Below are positions 7,934 through 18,400 of a DNA stretch of 64,000 nucleotides, piece by piece. Positions within the stretch are counted from its first letter, which is position 1, and each line of letters starts with the position of its first letter. Location of the stretch: contig NZ_PVTR01000009.1 in assembly GCF_003003005.1 (NCBI RefSeq), positions 48,428 through 112,427 on the forward strand. The letters run 5' to 3'. The notes below the pieces were generated by a model that made no database searches, was not told where the DNA came from, and was given only the letters and a program-made list of their open reading frames with translations. The DNA is from Mongoliibacter ruber (GTDB taxonomy: Bacteria; Bacteroidota; Bacteroidia; Cytophagales; Cyclobacteriaceae). Position numbers and translations under genes: made by a program.

Positions 7934-10372
7934 TTAAAATATTTGGTCTTTAAGTCCCCGCTTATATGCAAGGTAATTGGTCGTCAGTGTAGTAAATACA
8001 ACTACTGATATACTACTGATAGGCATCAGAATCGCGCAGAAAACCGGACTTACCAGTCCCTGCACAGCAAAAAACACCCCTACTGTATTGTATGTAAAAC
8101 TCAGCCCGAAGCTGGCTTTGATTATTTTTCGACTTGTCTTTGCAAATTGAAGGAATGCGGGCAGTTTGTCCAAAACAGAGGCATCCATAATAGCGTCGGA
8201 GGCTGGAGAAAAATTGCTCACTTTATCCGTAATCGCAATTCCTATATGGCTTTCTTGCAATGCTCCTGCATCATTGAGTCCATCTCCTACCATCAAGGTG
8301 CTTGCGCCATGATCATTCAGGGATTTGATGTATTGCAGCTTATCTTTTGGACTTTGGTTGAAGCTCATTTTCACTTTCTCACCGAATATCCTTTGCAAGT
8401 TGTTTCTCTCATGATCCTGATCTCCTGAGAGAAGGTGTACTGACCTAGTAGCGCCGACTTCCTCTACCACAGCCTGTACATTGTTTCTTAGTCCACTTTG
8501 GATGAAAAAGTATCCCAAAACCTGACCTTCAATAGCAAAAAAGACCAAGTTCCCTCCTTGTGGAAGATTTTCTAATTTTGCTCCTACAAAAGCCGCTGAA
8601 CCCAATTTTACTTTTTGCAACTTATATTCTGATCTCAAACCTTTGCCCGAAATCTCTTCAACCTCATCCAATTGGACCGCTTTCACATCTCCAAGCCAAG
8701 TATTGATTCTATTACTCAATGCATGGGTAGACTGGCTCACCAAGGCTTTGATAAGCTCTTTGGATTCATAAGAAAGGTTTTCTCCGACGTATTCAACCTT
8801 GGCCTGAGAAGGTGAGGTAAGGGTTCCTGTTTTGTCAAATACGACTGTGTCTGTCTTCGCCAGTTTTTCTATTGCGTGTGCATTTTTGAGATAAAACTTA
8901 CCCTGGCCCAGTACCCTAAGCGTGTTTCCCAAAGTAAATGGTGTAGACATTGCCAAAGCACAAGGACAGGTAATTATCAATACTGAAGTAAATGACAATA
9001 CACCCAGAGCAATCTGCCCTTGATACGCCCAAAATACCAAGGCTCCCAGTGCGATGAAAAGTACAGTAAAAGTGAATTTCCCTGATATGCTGTTTGCCAG
9101 GGATTCTAGACCTTTGGTTTTTTCTTTTTCGAATGCCTCACTGTTCCATAGGTCAGTCAAGTATCCTTGAGAAGGCGATTTTTGAACTGCCAACGTGATG
9201 GCCTTTCCTTTTTGCCTGCCACCTGCATAGATCAATTCACCCTTCTTTTTGACAACAGGCACTTCTTCTCCGGTCACAAAACTGTAATCTATATGCGCAT
9301 CACCCTCCAAAAGAATACTATCAGAGGGGATCAACTCTTCGTTTCTCACCTTGATCAAGTCACCCACATGCAACTTTACCAATGGAATTACCTCTTCCCT
9401 GTCAGCAATCATTTTAGTGACAGCTATCGGGAAATAAGATTTGTAATCTCGGTCAAAAGAGAGGGTGTCATAAGTTTTTTGTTGGTAATATTTCCCGATC
9501 AAAAGGAAGAACAGCAAGCCACCTAGGGTATCCATATATCCCTCATTTCCTAAAAGGAAAATATCATACAAGCTGTAAGAAAAAAGGGTGACAATACCGA
9601 TAGCAATTGGCACGTCCATATTTACAGCCTTGTTGCGAATGGAAATCCATGCAGAACGGTAATAGTCTGTGGCAGCATAGAAAAATACCGGCAAGGCCAA
9701 AAGCACATTCAGGTAATTAAATGTCTTTTTGAATCCATTGCCCAGAAGTTCAGCTTCAGAAAAATATTCCGGTAAGCTAAACAACATCATGTTGCCAAAA
9801 CAAAACCCAGCTACTGCAAGCTTATAAATAAGTTTTTTGTCTGTTACCTGAACGGTCTTTTTATCTGCATCAGCGAGATTGATGCTTGGTTCATACCCAA
9901 TCTTGCTAAGCAACCTCACTAGCTCTTTTAAGCTAACTTGTTGTTGCTTGAATTTGACTTGTACCTTTTTCTTAATGAAATCAACCCTCCCTGAGACTAC
10001 TCCTTCATTTAGTTTGTGCAAATTCTCAAGTAACCAAATACAAGAAGCACAATGGATCAAAGGAATATTAAAAGTGATATGGGTTTCTTCATCATTCTGA
10101 AAGTCCACTAATCTTCTGATGATATCTGCATCATCCAAGTAATCAAATCTATTATCTCTTTTGGAAGTTTCTTTTTGAGTGGTGCCAGGTTTGTCGGCTA
10201 TGTCATAGTAATTGCAAAGGTCATTCTCACTGAGCACCTCATACACCAATTTGCAACCTGCGCAACAAAACGACTTCTCATCAAAGTGAAGTGTTTCATC
10301 CTTGCAAGATTCTCCGCAGTGATAGCAAGTTTGCGTACTTGTGGAGGGCTGTATATGGGGTGTGTTACTCAT
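7934..10372 (-). CDS. ccoI: Copper P1B-type ATPase CcoI/FixI
   Basis: An 812-residue heavy-metal P-type ATPase that exports Cu(I) for assembly of the cbb3 CuB centre. An N-terminal zinc-ribbon-like region (CYHCGESC, then CCAGC) is typical of CcoI. The HMA domain has C108-AS-C111. Eight transmembrane helices follow, with the TGEEVP actuator loop at 368, the ion-binding CPC motif at 469-471 (TCPCALAMSTPF), the phosphorylated Asp513 in DKTGTLT, and the GDGLND hinge. All catalytic residues are intact. It is the second gene of the operon, 45 nt after the uspA-like gene. Confidence 0.95.
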   Translation of the reverse strand: MSNTPHIQPSTSTQTCYHCGESCKDETLHFDEKSFCCAGCKLVYEVLSENDLCNYYDIADKPGTTQKETSKRDNRFDYLDDADIIRRLVDFQNDEETHITFNIPLIHCASCIWLLENLHKLNEGVVSGRVDFIKKKVQVKFKQQQVSLKELVRLLSKIGYEPSINLADADKKTVQVTDKKLIYKLAVAGFCFGNMMLFSLPEYFSEAELLGNGFKKTFNYLNVLLALPVFFYAATDYYRSAWISIRNKAVNMDVPIAIGIVTLFSYSLYDIFLLGNEGYMDTLGGLLFFLLIGKYYQQKTYDTLSFDRDYKSYFPIAVTKMIADREEVIPLVKLHVGDLIKVRNEELIPSDSILLEGDAHIDYSFVTGEEVPVVKKKGELIYAGGRQKGKAITLAVQKSPSQGYLTDLWNSEAFEKEKTKGLESLANSISGKFTFTVLFIALGALVFWAYQGQIALGVLSFTSVLIITCPCALAMSTPFTLGNTLRVLGQGKFYLKNAHAIEKLAKTDTVVFDKTGTLTSPSQAKVEYVGENLSYESKELIKALVSQSTHALSNRINTWLGDVKAVQLDEVEEISGKGLRSEYKLQKVKLGSAAFVGAKLENLPQGGNLVFFAIEGQVLGYFFIQSGLRNNVQAVVEEVGATRSVHLLSGDQDHERNNLQRIFGEKVKMSFNQSPKDKLQYIKSLNDHGASTLMVGDGLNDAGALQESHIGIAITDKVSNFSPASDAIMDASVLDKLPAFLQFAKTSRKIIKASFGLSFTYNTVGVFFAVQGLVSPVFCAILMPISSISVVVFTTLTTNYLAYKRGLKDQIF

Positions 10373-10417
10373 TTATAATCAATCAAGAATCATAGTTTGT
10401 TTTCAATCAGGGCCTCA

Positions 10418-11050
10418 TTAAAAAGAGAGATAAAATGAAAGTTTATTGTACCACATACCTCCTTTGTAGAAATGGAAAAGCACCTTAGCCAAATCAGATT
10501 GATAGTTTTTGGTGGTCACCAATAATGTACATTTGTGCTTGACGGCATAAGACCAAAAGTCACCAATCCTGTTGAAGTTAAATTTGATAAAAGAAGTCTC
10601 AGCCGTCTTGGATGCCAAAAGCTGAACAATCTCCTGTTCTTCTCTTTGTTTGGATTTTGGAATAAAGGCCGGGGAGATGATAGTTGCTTTACTTTCACCT
10701 ATATTCTCTTCAAACAGGTCTACAAAGTTTTTAATCAGCTTGGCAGAAGCAGGAGTACCATCATAATGAAACAAGAGTCTATCAAAACTCAACATATCAT
10801 CAAAAAGAAGTACTGGAATAGTACATGGCTCTTTTTCCAAAGGAAGGGGCCTTTCCAACTGATGTAGCCAATCAAGCACCTCAGGCAGGTGGGCTGTATA
10901 TAAAGAAGGCCCAAGTTCCGGGCTGCAATTGACAGTTCCTTCCTTGTTGAGATGTAAAGAAAAACCGCTGGGTAAACGGCCACAGTAGTGTGTTGACACT
11001 ATTTCATCTGGAAATGTAAAGCCCGACTTGTTTTTGATCTCCCCCTGCAT
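10418..11050 (-). CDS. UspA-like protein heading the cbb3 operon
   Basis: A 210-residue soluble protein that I read as a divergent universal stress protein. The central part (IPVLLFDDMLSFDRLLFHYDGTPAS) resembles the Usp beta-alpha start with its D-G-S/T-P-AS pattern; the usual C-terminal ATP-binding GSxGxS motif is not obvious. The open frame continues 35 codons upstream to 11155, but that extension would translate straight through the upstream activator box and the -7 element. The ATG at 11050, 20 nt after TAGATTTG, is therefore the better start. It leads the cbb3 operon. Low-oxygen-induced Usp proteins are known in other bacteria. Function is inferred only. Confidence 0.6.
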   Translation of the reverse strand: MQGEIKNKSGFTFPDEIVSTHYCGRLPSGFSLHLNKEGTVNCSPELGPSLYTAHLPEVLDWLHQLERPLPLEKEPCTIPVLLFDDMLSFDRLLFHYDGTPASAKLIKNFVDLFEENIGESKATIISPAFIPKSKQREEQEIVQLLASKTAETSFIKFNFNRIGDFWSYAVKHKCTLLVTTKNYQSDLAKVLFHFYKGGMWYNKLSFYLSF

Positions 11051-11070
11051 GATTTTAATATTTGTTGATA

Positions 11071-11078
11071 CAAATCTA
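11071..11078 (-). promoter_or_regulatory. -7 element of uspA-cco operon promoter
   Basis: On the minus strand TAGATTTG matches the Bacteroidota consensus TAnnTTTG exactly, 20 nt before the chosen ATG at 11050. The -33 position reads CCAT rather than TTTG, so the promoter lacks a -33 element and probably needs the activator bound further upstream. Confidence 0.6.
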
Positions 11079-11123
11079 GAAGGGAGTGATTTAGAAAATG
11101 GTGACATATAGTAGGTTGAAATA

Positions 11124-11139
11124 TGATAAAAGTCATGTT
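11124..11139 (-). promoter_or_regulatory. Crp/Fnr-like activator site of uspA-cco operon
   Basis: The minus strand reads AACATGACTTTTATCA, identical over 16 nt to the site before hemN at 242-257. Its core (TGACTTTTATCA, 11124-11135) ends 45 nt before the -7 element, exactly as at hemN, giving a centre near -62. This matches the same transcription factor acting from the same face of the DNA at both promoters. Which Crp/Fnr family member binds is not shown. Confidence 0.6.
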
Positions 11140-11196
11140 TTAGAATCAAGTACAAAAAATGTGATCCATTAATAGCAAAATTGAATATCTTGAATC

Positions 11197-11865
11197 ATGC
11201 ACAAACTATTTTCATTCCTCGCCTTCTATTTATTTACGAGTACACTGCTTTGCGGGCAATCTCTTTTCAATGGTCTCAATCTTGATGGCTGGTATATGGA
11301 TGTACCGGACCTGGAAAAGGATAGCAGCCAACGGGAACCGTTTATCGTCAGAGAGGGAATGCTGGTCAGTCTTGGAACTCCAATGGGCCACCTGATCACA
11401 CTATCTGAATTTGAGAATTACATACTTGAAGTGGAGTATAGATTTCCCGGTGAACCGGGAAATTGCGGAGTATTGGTCCACGCTTCTACCCCTAGAGTGC
11501 TTTACAATATGTTTCCCAAATCAATTGAAATTCAGATGATGCATGAGAATGCTGGGGATTTTTGGTGCATTGGTGAAAATATCGAAGTCCCTGAAATGGA
11601 GAAAAGGAGAGGTCCAAAAGAAGATTGGGGGGTGATAGAAGGCAAAGAAAGACGGATAAGAAACCTAACTGTTGATTCTGAAAAACCATTGGGAGAATGG
11701 AATACCATGAAAATCGAGTGCCATCAAGATGAAATCACAGTATGGATAAATGGAGACCTGGTCAATAAGGGATACAATGCCACTGCAAGAAAAGGCAAAA
11801 TTGCTATTCAGGCTGAAGGTGCTGAAGTAGAATTCAGGAAAATCATTCTTCGGCAAAACAACTAA
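11197..11865 (+). CDS. Secreted DUF1080 (3-keto-disaccharide hydrolase-like) protein
   Basis: A 222-residue exported protein with a signal peptide ending near residue 20 (LLCGQS), then a single DUF1080 jelly-roll domain: SLFNGLNLDGWYM at the start, ILEVEYRFPGEPGNCGVLVHAS in the core split by the G-N-G/C-G-V pattern, and VWINGDLVNKG near the end. Some family members hydrolyse 3-keto-glucosides; others are lectin-like modules of surface proteins, so activity here is unproven. It is divergent from the uspA-cco operon and its stop overlaps the end of the convergent SprA-like gene by 4 nt. Confidence 0.75.
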   Translation: MHKLFSFLAFYLFTSTLLCGQSLFNGLNLDGWYMDVPDLEKDSSQREPFIVREGMLVSLGTPMGHLITLSEFENYILEVEYRFPGEPGNCGVLVHASTPRVLYNMFPKSIEIQMMHENAGDFWCIGENIEVPEMEKRRGPKEDWGVIEGKERRIRNLTVDSEKPLGEWNTMKIECHQDEITVWINGDLVNKGYNATARKGKIAIQAEGAEVEFRKIILRQNN

Positions 11866-14800
11866 AAAAGTGCAGTCACCTGCATCCTGCCTATATGTAC
11901 TAACCTACCCAAACCTTCAGAATTTCTTCCTTCATAAACCATATTCATCTGAAGACCCTCTCCGATTTTTTGAAGCCAGTTCAATGTCCAAGTCACATTA
12001 CCTCCTACAGTAAGTGCCTGCAACATTTCGTAACCAGCGGGTGAGTTGGCAACTCCATTGTAGCCAATATGGATATACTTGAAATTGGCGTTGATCGTGG
12101 TCTTAATCGCCTTGGCATATCTAAAATCCAATCCTGTCTGATGTAAAATGGCTCTTTCCTCAATTTCAGTGTTTGCGACATTGAACTTGTCGGTATAATT
12201 ATAGGTAAAAGTAGTCCTGAAAATACTACTTGGCTGCCATGCCAACTCTGGTCCCAAGCCAGTTTGCTCAATGTTGTAATTCCTATTATCCAAAAAATCA
12301 GAATTGGCAATCCGCCTGCCCCTTTGACCTATCAGGCGTAAGTTGAGGTTTGGGTTAAAATTGTATCTTGTATTCAGCCTTAGGTCCTTTTGAATCAAAT
12401 CATCAAAGCCTCCGGCAAGGAGCTGTTTGTTTTGGCTATCAAAAATAGAAAAGTCAAACCCGTATTTGGCAGATGCCCGATTGAAGAAAAAAGATGAACG
12501 GATTACTTGTCTTACTGAAATCAAATCCTCATCTGCAAATCCACCCACAAATGGGTTGATCCTATCCCAAAATTCATTAGAAGTGATTTTTTTTTCAATA
12601 CTCACACTACTTGTATTAGAAAACCGCTGAATAAATTGCCTAAATCCACCCTCTTTACGCCAAGCATCCGGAAATTTGGCATTGAGACGGTAGTTGAATA
12701 TGGTGGTAAATGCCTGTACAAAATCCGTCGTGGGCACGAAAACCTTAATGAAGTTTTTCTCTTCTGGATTTATTGCTATATAAAATTCATTCAGCTGCTG
12801 GATCCCATCGTTGTTATCATCTCTCCAAGCATGCGTTCCTTCCCCTGTTGGCACTGGAAGGAATACAAACTCCCTTCTAAATTCACGACCATTTCCTAAA
12901 GCATAGCTCAACTCATTTCTCACATTGCCCTTACCCAAAGTACCTAGATAATCTATTTTGCTCAAGACTGTTGTTTCTTTTTCTTGGGTTACTCTTACAA
13001 ATTCCAACTCCCTGTAAGTAAAGGTTGCACTCAGATCATGACCTTTAAACCTCCTTTTCAGACCAAACATAGTCTGAAATGCCTTGGTATCTGTAGTCAA
13101 GATACCCGCTACAGGGAATTTATCCTCACGAACAGAAGCGTTGGCAAAAAAGGAGTAAGGAAGCGTATCGTTACTATTGAGGTAAACCATATGCTCCAAA
13201 AAATTCATGGCTGTACTTACCACAGAATCCCTTTCTATATCGCTTACCGCATTTCTATCCAGCATTAACCGGTAGCCTGGCACAAGTACTTTGGACTTGT
13301 ATTGCACATCGCCGGTGTACCTTACCCATGAGGAGTTGAGGTCGCGTACATCCGAGTCCAAAAGGAAAAAATCATTCTTTACAAAAAAGCGCTTCCCCAG
13401 TTGCTGATTCCATTTGGCCATGTGCTGAGTTCCTGACAGGATATTTCCTCGATTCCTCATATTAAACCGGTAACTGGCAAGGTTATTTAAGTCCTTTTGA
13501 AATTCAAATTGTGCATTAAAGATGCGTTCATGACCAGCTATTTGAGCATCTTCAGGATTTAAACTCCAGTCCCTGTCAAATTCAATATATCTCAAACGGT
13601 CAATGAAACTGAAATTTGTCGAATTGTATTCATATTCAGTCATGGCACTGAGCGTATATCCCTTGAATTTTTCAAACTGCCTATTTTGAGAAAGTACTCC
13701 CGACTTGATGCCAAACCCTTGATTTGTTTCATTGTCTATTTCTGAAAAAAGGTTGTCATCCCTGTGTGAAAACGCAAATTCAGTGTAGGCTTCCTCATGA
13801 CTGCTCAGCTTGACCCTGGCACCTGTGGTAAACATCTGCCTTTTATTTGGTGCTGGAAGCGGGGAAAGAATAGAGTAATTCCCTTGTTGGACCCCATTGA
13901 CCCTAGGTCTAAAAACAAAGACAGGTCCATTGGCAATCTGACGGTCACGTACATAATCCCCATTGCCTTGCCCAACCTCACTAAAGGATACAGCAAAATG
14001 AGCTTGATCAGGGTCTGTCGAATATTCAAAAAATGAGACTGGCAAACCCCTGTCGTCTACGTCCAAGACCCTTCGGTAGAGCACTCTGTTTTGGTCAAAG
14101 GCAACACTATCTACCCTTGGCACCGCAGCGGACTCCACATCATCCCCTACAGACGCCAACAGTCTTTTGTCTGCCTCTGAAAATTCAAAAAACAATGGCC
14201 GGTTTCTGTTGTCCTGCTCTCTATAAAAATTCATATACAAAGAAACTTTATCTGTCTCCTGAATATGGTTGGCTGTGATAATGGAGCGGGTAAAATTCCT
14301 CTCCGCATATTCAAAATCAATCCTTACACGCGAATACTGAGTAATCAAGACATTTGGAGTAAAAGTGATTTCCCCCTGATTGTAATCGATGACATAATCA
14401 TAATTGAACCCCCTTTGCAATTGCTTACCATCGAGAAATACCTTCTCGGAATTAGCCATAATTATGACAAAACGTTCATTTTGAGGTCCAGGAATTCTAT
14501 ATGGGCCTAAAGTTCCTTCACTGATTTCCAATATTATTGAAGCAAATTTTCCTTTTGCAACAGAAGCTGAGCCCTGGGAAGAAGCCCGCCATTTTTCTCC
14601 AATGTTGTAATTGGTGGTTACCTGTGCTCCCTGTACGTTTTTGTAATATCTCAGAAACTCTGATTTTCTTTGTTGCAATACAACGTCTCCAGCTGCTAGG
14701 TTAAATTTGTCATTGTACAATTCAACCAGGACATTGTCAAAATCTTGTAGCTGTTGGGTATTTCCTTCTGGCTGAAAAGGCACATTCTGGTCTGTGATGC

Positions 14801-15344
14801 TTGCCCTGATATTGAGATTGTCCGAAAGCTGGCCATTCATCTGGAGGTTGAGAGATGAATTGACAAAAAGATTTTGGGTATTGCCAAAGGAAACTCCACG
14901 GGTAAGGTTCCCTGATTTGTTGAGATTGGTAGTCGGGAATAGTTCTTCTCTAAAATCAAAAGCCGGTGCCGCTTGAACACGGTTATCTTTAAACATTGCC
15001 ATAGAGTCATAATCCACCATCAATGTCCTCTTGGCAGCGGCACTGTGAAAAGCATAGGGAAAGGTCTGGTAACAAATCAACAAAGAATCCGGCAGCACTT
15101 GCTCATCTTTTATACGCAACTTCCCCGTACTCAGTGAATATTCGAAAGCAAAAATTAGCCCTTCAGCATCTGTCACATTGATAGACTCCTTTTTGACACT
15201 TAGTGAATCAAGGAGAAACTCCTCTCTGATTTCTGATAGGGGCAGCCACTTACAGGACTCAGACTGGGCCAAGACCACAGAATAACTCCCTATCAAAAGC
15301 AGCAATGGAATTACAAATAAGCTCCCTAACCTGATCATAATCAC
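11862..15344 (-). CDS. Large outer-membrane protein, SprA-like barrel
   Basis: A 1160-residue exported protein with a signal peptide (to about residue 27, VVLAQS). Residues about 135-220 match the pattern seen near the start of SprA, the translocon of the type IX secretion system: LTRGVSFGNTQNLFVNSSLN, then NIRASITDQNVPFQPEGNTQ and a QLQDFDNVLVEL segment. After that the protein alternates amphipathic beta strands to the end and finishes with a strand ending in F, as outer-membrane barrels do. True SprA is about 2400 residues, so this is a half-size relative, not SprA itself. No T9SS sorting domain is seen. Cargo or function is unknown. Confidence 0.6.
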   Translation of the reverse strand: MIMIRLGSLFVIPLLLLIGSYSVVLAQSESCKWLPLSEIREEFLLDSLSVKKESINVTDAEGLIFAFEYSLSTGKLRIKDEQVLPDSLLICYQTFPYAFHSAAAKRTLMVDYDSMAMFKDNRVQAAPAFDFREELFPTTNLNKSGNLTRGVSFGNTQNLFVNSSLNLQMNGQLSDNLNIRASITDQNVPFQPEGNTQQLQDFDNVLVELYNDKFNLAAGDVVLQQRKSEFLRYYKNVQGAQVTTNYNIGEKWRASSQGSASVAKGKFASIILEISEGTLGPYRIPGPQNERFVIIMANSEKVFLDGKQLQRGFNYDYVIDYNQGEITFTPNVLITQYSRVRIDFEYAERNFTRSIITANHIQETDKVSLYMNFYREQDNRNRPLFFEFSEADKRLLASVGDDVESAAVPRVDSVAFDQNRVLYRRVLDVDDRGLPVSFFEYSTDPDQAHFAVSFSEVGQGNGDYVRDRQIANGPVFVFRPRVNGVQQGNYSILSPLPAPNKRQMFTTGARVKLSSHEEAYTEFAFSHRDDNLFSEIDNETNQGFGIKSGVLSQNRQFEKFKGYTLSAMTEYEYNSTNFSFIDRLRYIEFDRDWSLNPEDAQIAGHERIFNAQFEFQKDLNNLASYRFNMRNRGNILSGTQHMAKWNQQLGKRFFVKNDFFLLDSDVRDLNSSWVRYTGDVQYKSKVLVPGYRLMLDRNAVSDIERDSVVSTAMNFLEHMVYLNSNDTLPYSFFANASVREDKFPVAGILTTDTKAFQTMFGLKRRFKGHDLSATFTYRELEFVRVTQEKETTVLSKIDYLGTLGKGNVRNELSYALGNGREFRREFVFLPVPTGEGTHAWRDDNNDGIQQLNEFYIAINPEEKNFIKVFVPTTDFVQAFTTIFNYRLNAKFPDAWRKEGGFRQFIQRFSNTSSVSIEKKITSNEFWDRINPFVGGFADEDLISVRQVIRSSFFFNRASAKYGFDFSIFDSQNKQLLAGGFDDLIQKDLRLNTRYNFNPNLNLRLIGQRGRRIANSDFLDNRNYNIEQTGLGPELAWQPSSIFRTTFTYNYTDKFNVANTEIEERAILHQTGLDFRYAKAIKTTINANFKYIHIGYNGVANSPAGYEMLQALTVGGNVTWTLNWLQKIGEGLQMNMVYEGRNSEGLGRLVHIGRMQVTALF

Positions 15345-15409
15345 ACTCGAAGACCCCGCTAAGGTAATATTTTAACCTAAACTATTTCAAACCCTTAATT
15401 TTTAAAGGA

Positions 15410-18400
15410 TTATTTGTGAGGTACCAAATCAAAACTTAGGAAAAAACTAGTACCCAAACCCACGCTGGTTTCAAACCAGATATCTCCCCCAGCTGTCTCA
15501 ACTCCCCTTTTCGCTATGGCAAGTCCCAATCCGGACCCTTCTGATTTGGTACTGAAATTAGGAATAAAAATCTTATCTCTTAAATCATCGGGGATTCCCT
15601 TACCGTTGTCTTTTATCTCAACGATTACCTTGCCGTTCAATTCCCTCATGTACACATTTACAACCGGCTTCTTCCTCCCTTCTACAGCTTGGATGCCATT
15701 GATGATAAGATTGGAAATAACCCTACCAAAAAGCTGATCATCACCTACTACCTGCAGGGGCATATTTTCAGTGTAGTCTTCAAAAGTCACCGTTCCCCGC
15801 TCTCTGTTTTTGAAGAGTTCTAATGTACTTTTCACAACACTCCTGAAATCCATCAGGTCATTCTTAGGTAGAGGCATTTTGGCAAAAGTGGAAAAAGAAG
15901 TTGCAATATCGCTGAGGGTGTCTACCTGAGTGATGAGGGTTTCTACTGGCTTCTTTAGTTTTTGAGGATCATCCAACTTCCCTGCAGCCTGAAGACGAAG
16001 AAGATGCTGCAAAGTCAGCTTCATCGGAGTAAGAGGATTTTTTATTTCATGGGCTACCTGCTTCGCCATTTCTCTCCAGGCACTTTCTTTTTCAGTATTG
16101 GCCAATACATTTTTACTTGCTTCTAATTTGAAAAGCATGTTGTTGTATTCATTGACCAGCATACCAATTTCATCTTTGGAAGGCCAATACATTGGTTCAT
16201 TATTCTCCAAATCCGTGGCCTTTAGTTTTTGTGTCAACAGCTTGAAAGGGAATGTCAGGTTCTTTGAAACAAAATAAGACACAAACAAAAATATTATAAA
16301 TACCAAGACAAAAATATTCAGGATGTTGCTCAAAACGTCTGCTATCAAAATATCCAGTTCGTTTTCGGATTCAAAAAAAGGAATTGCAATAATCGCTTGG
16401 ACATTTTGGCCATCTGAGCTACGAATAGCTGAATAAACAGCTTTGTAATTCAATTTTCCAATATTTTCCTCTAATAAGACCAAGTTATTTTGTCGTTCTA
16501 TAAGCTCAGCCATGGCCAAAGGGTTCACATACCTTGTTACCACCCTTTTGTCGAAAATGTTAGGCTGTGAACTAGTCATCAAATACCCTGTTTTATCAAA
16601 AACATTAATTTCGATATTTGCCGTACCCGCCAAGTTGTTGACCTCTTCGAAAAAATCCTCACGTTCTGCCACACCCGCACTTTGTTTTTCCATAATTGCT
16701 GAAAGGTTATCCTTGACCAATGTTGCTCTTTGAAAATACTGCCTGTGTAATTCATCCTGATAAGAACTTGCCAATAGCCCTAATATAATCGCTGAAATAA
16801 TCAGGATTGGGAAGAAAAAAGCAAAATTGAGATACATCTGCAATTTAGTAGCATAATTGAAATTGAAATTGTTCAACCCCTTCAGTAGAGCGTAAATTCC
16901 AACACTCAACAAGGTCAAGAGAATATAAAACAAAAAGAACAACGAAATATCCGCTAAGATATAATATATGGAATAAGTCGGTGAGGAGACAATCACTACT
17001 TTCTCATCACTTTTCACGCCCAGGTGATGGTGTTGTTTTTTATAAATACCAGAACTATAAAGGGAACTGTTATCCAAGCTGGTATGCAGGTCAGATGCCC
17101 TATAATTGAAGACTCCAACACCATATTGAAGCACTCCATCCTGATATACTGCAAAATCATAATACCTGTCATTAAAAGAAGCCTGGTAATTTTGATCCAT
17201 CAAAAGCTTGGGGAAAACTGAACCTGGGAGGACTCTTATTTGACTCAGTTCGAGATAAACTGTTCCTGAAAAAACATCATCCTTATATAAAGGAATAAAT
17301 GCAAAATATTGATTACTGCCTATCTCCTCGGTTCCTTTTATAAAATACAAATCTCGGACAGAAGTGACATAATCACTTTTCACATAATTGACCCTAAGGT
17401 CCTGCAAGCTTTCTTCATCGGTTCTTTGTAGCACATTGTCGCCGGAAGCATTGAACACTTTTACACGCAGGGCATATTGATCGAAGTAATTGGTCATATG
17501 GATCCTTCTAATCTTTCTCTCAATGGGTTCTTTTGATTGGAGGGGATCGGTCAAAGCATTTTTAATGAAAATATCCTCTGAAATCCTCTTCATGATATCC
17601 GACAGGAAGAATTCAGCCATTACATCATTTTCTATAAGCTGCTGGTTGCCAAAGCGGATTTTGGATTGTTGCTGTCTTTCCAAAAGCACCTCATGAGCTG
17701 CTATTCCCGTGACAATCGCTGAGATGAGGCAGCCAAAGAAAAAGGTCAAGAAGGTGTTTAAGCCTAATCTGAAAATGTTCTTATGCAATTCGAAGCTGAT
17801 GATAGAAATCAAAAACAGCAAATGTGTCAGGTAGACCAGGAGATAAATCCAATTAAAAATGGAAAGACCGATCACTATAGGTGTGGAAAAAACCAGCAAG
17901 ATTTTCAATGCATATACCTTACTCAAAGGCCGATTTTCCAAAACTAGGCTCAAAGCAATGATTGTAAACAACAAATAGCCCGCACTGCCAAAAAATATGA
18001 GGAGTAAACTTATTCCTTTAAAATAATCAAAGGAGGGAATACTCAATATATTCAAATCCCATTGGGCATTGCTGAGAATATTTATATACAAGGAATAAAA
18101 CCCTATAAGTAAAACGGTGGAGGTAAAATATGCAAGAACAAAAAAGTACCACCGCTTATATTTACTTGTGATCTCGTAGAATTTTTCTGTAAAAGAAGGC
18201 CCCAACAAAATTGCCAGTACCATGGCAAAAGGTATAATCAGGCAAATCACATTGAGCAGGAGATCCCCAAGACTTGGGTTGAAAAGCGAAGAAGCAAACT
18301 TGCTCGAGTCAAATAAGCTGAAAACAAAATAATCCTGTGGAAAACCGAAAAACAACATGAAGCCTCTGATGGAAAAAAGAATAATAGAGGCATAGAAGAC

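Noticed and set aside
11051-11155. Longer N-terminus for the UspA-like protein
   Set aside because: It would cross the activator box and -7 element; no family similarity.
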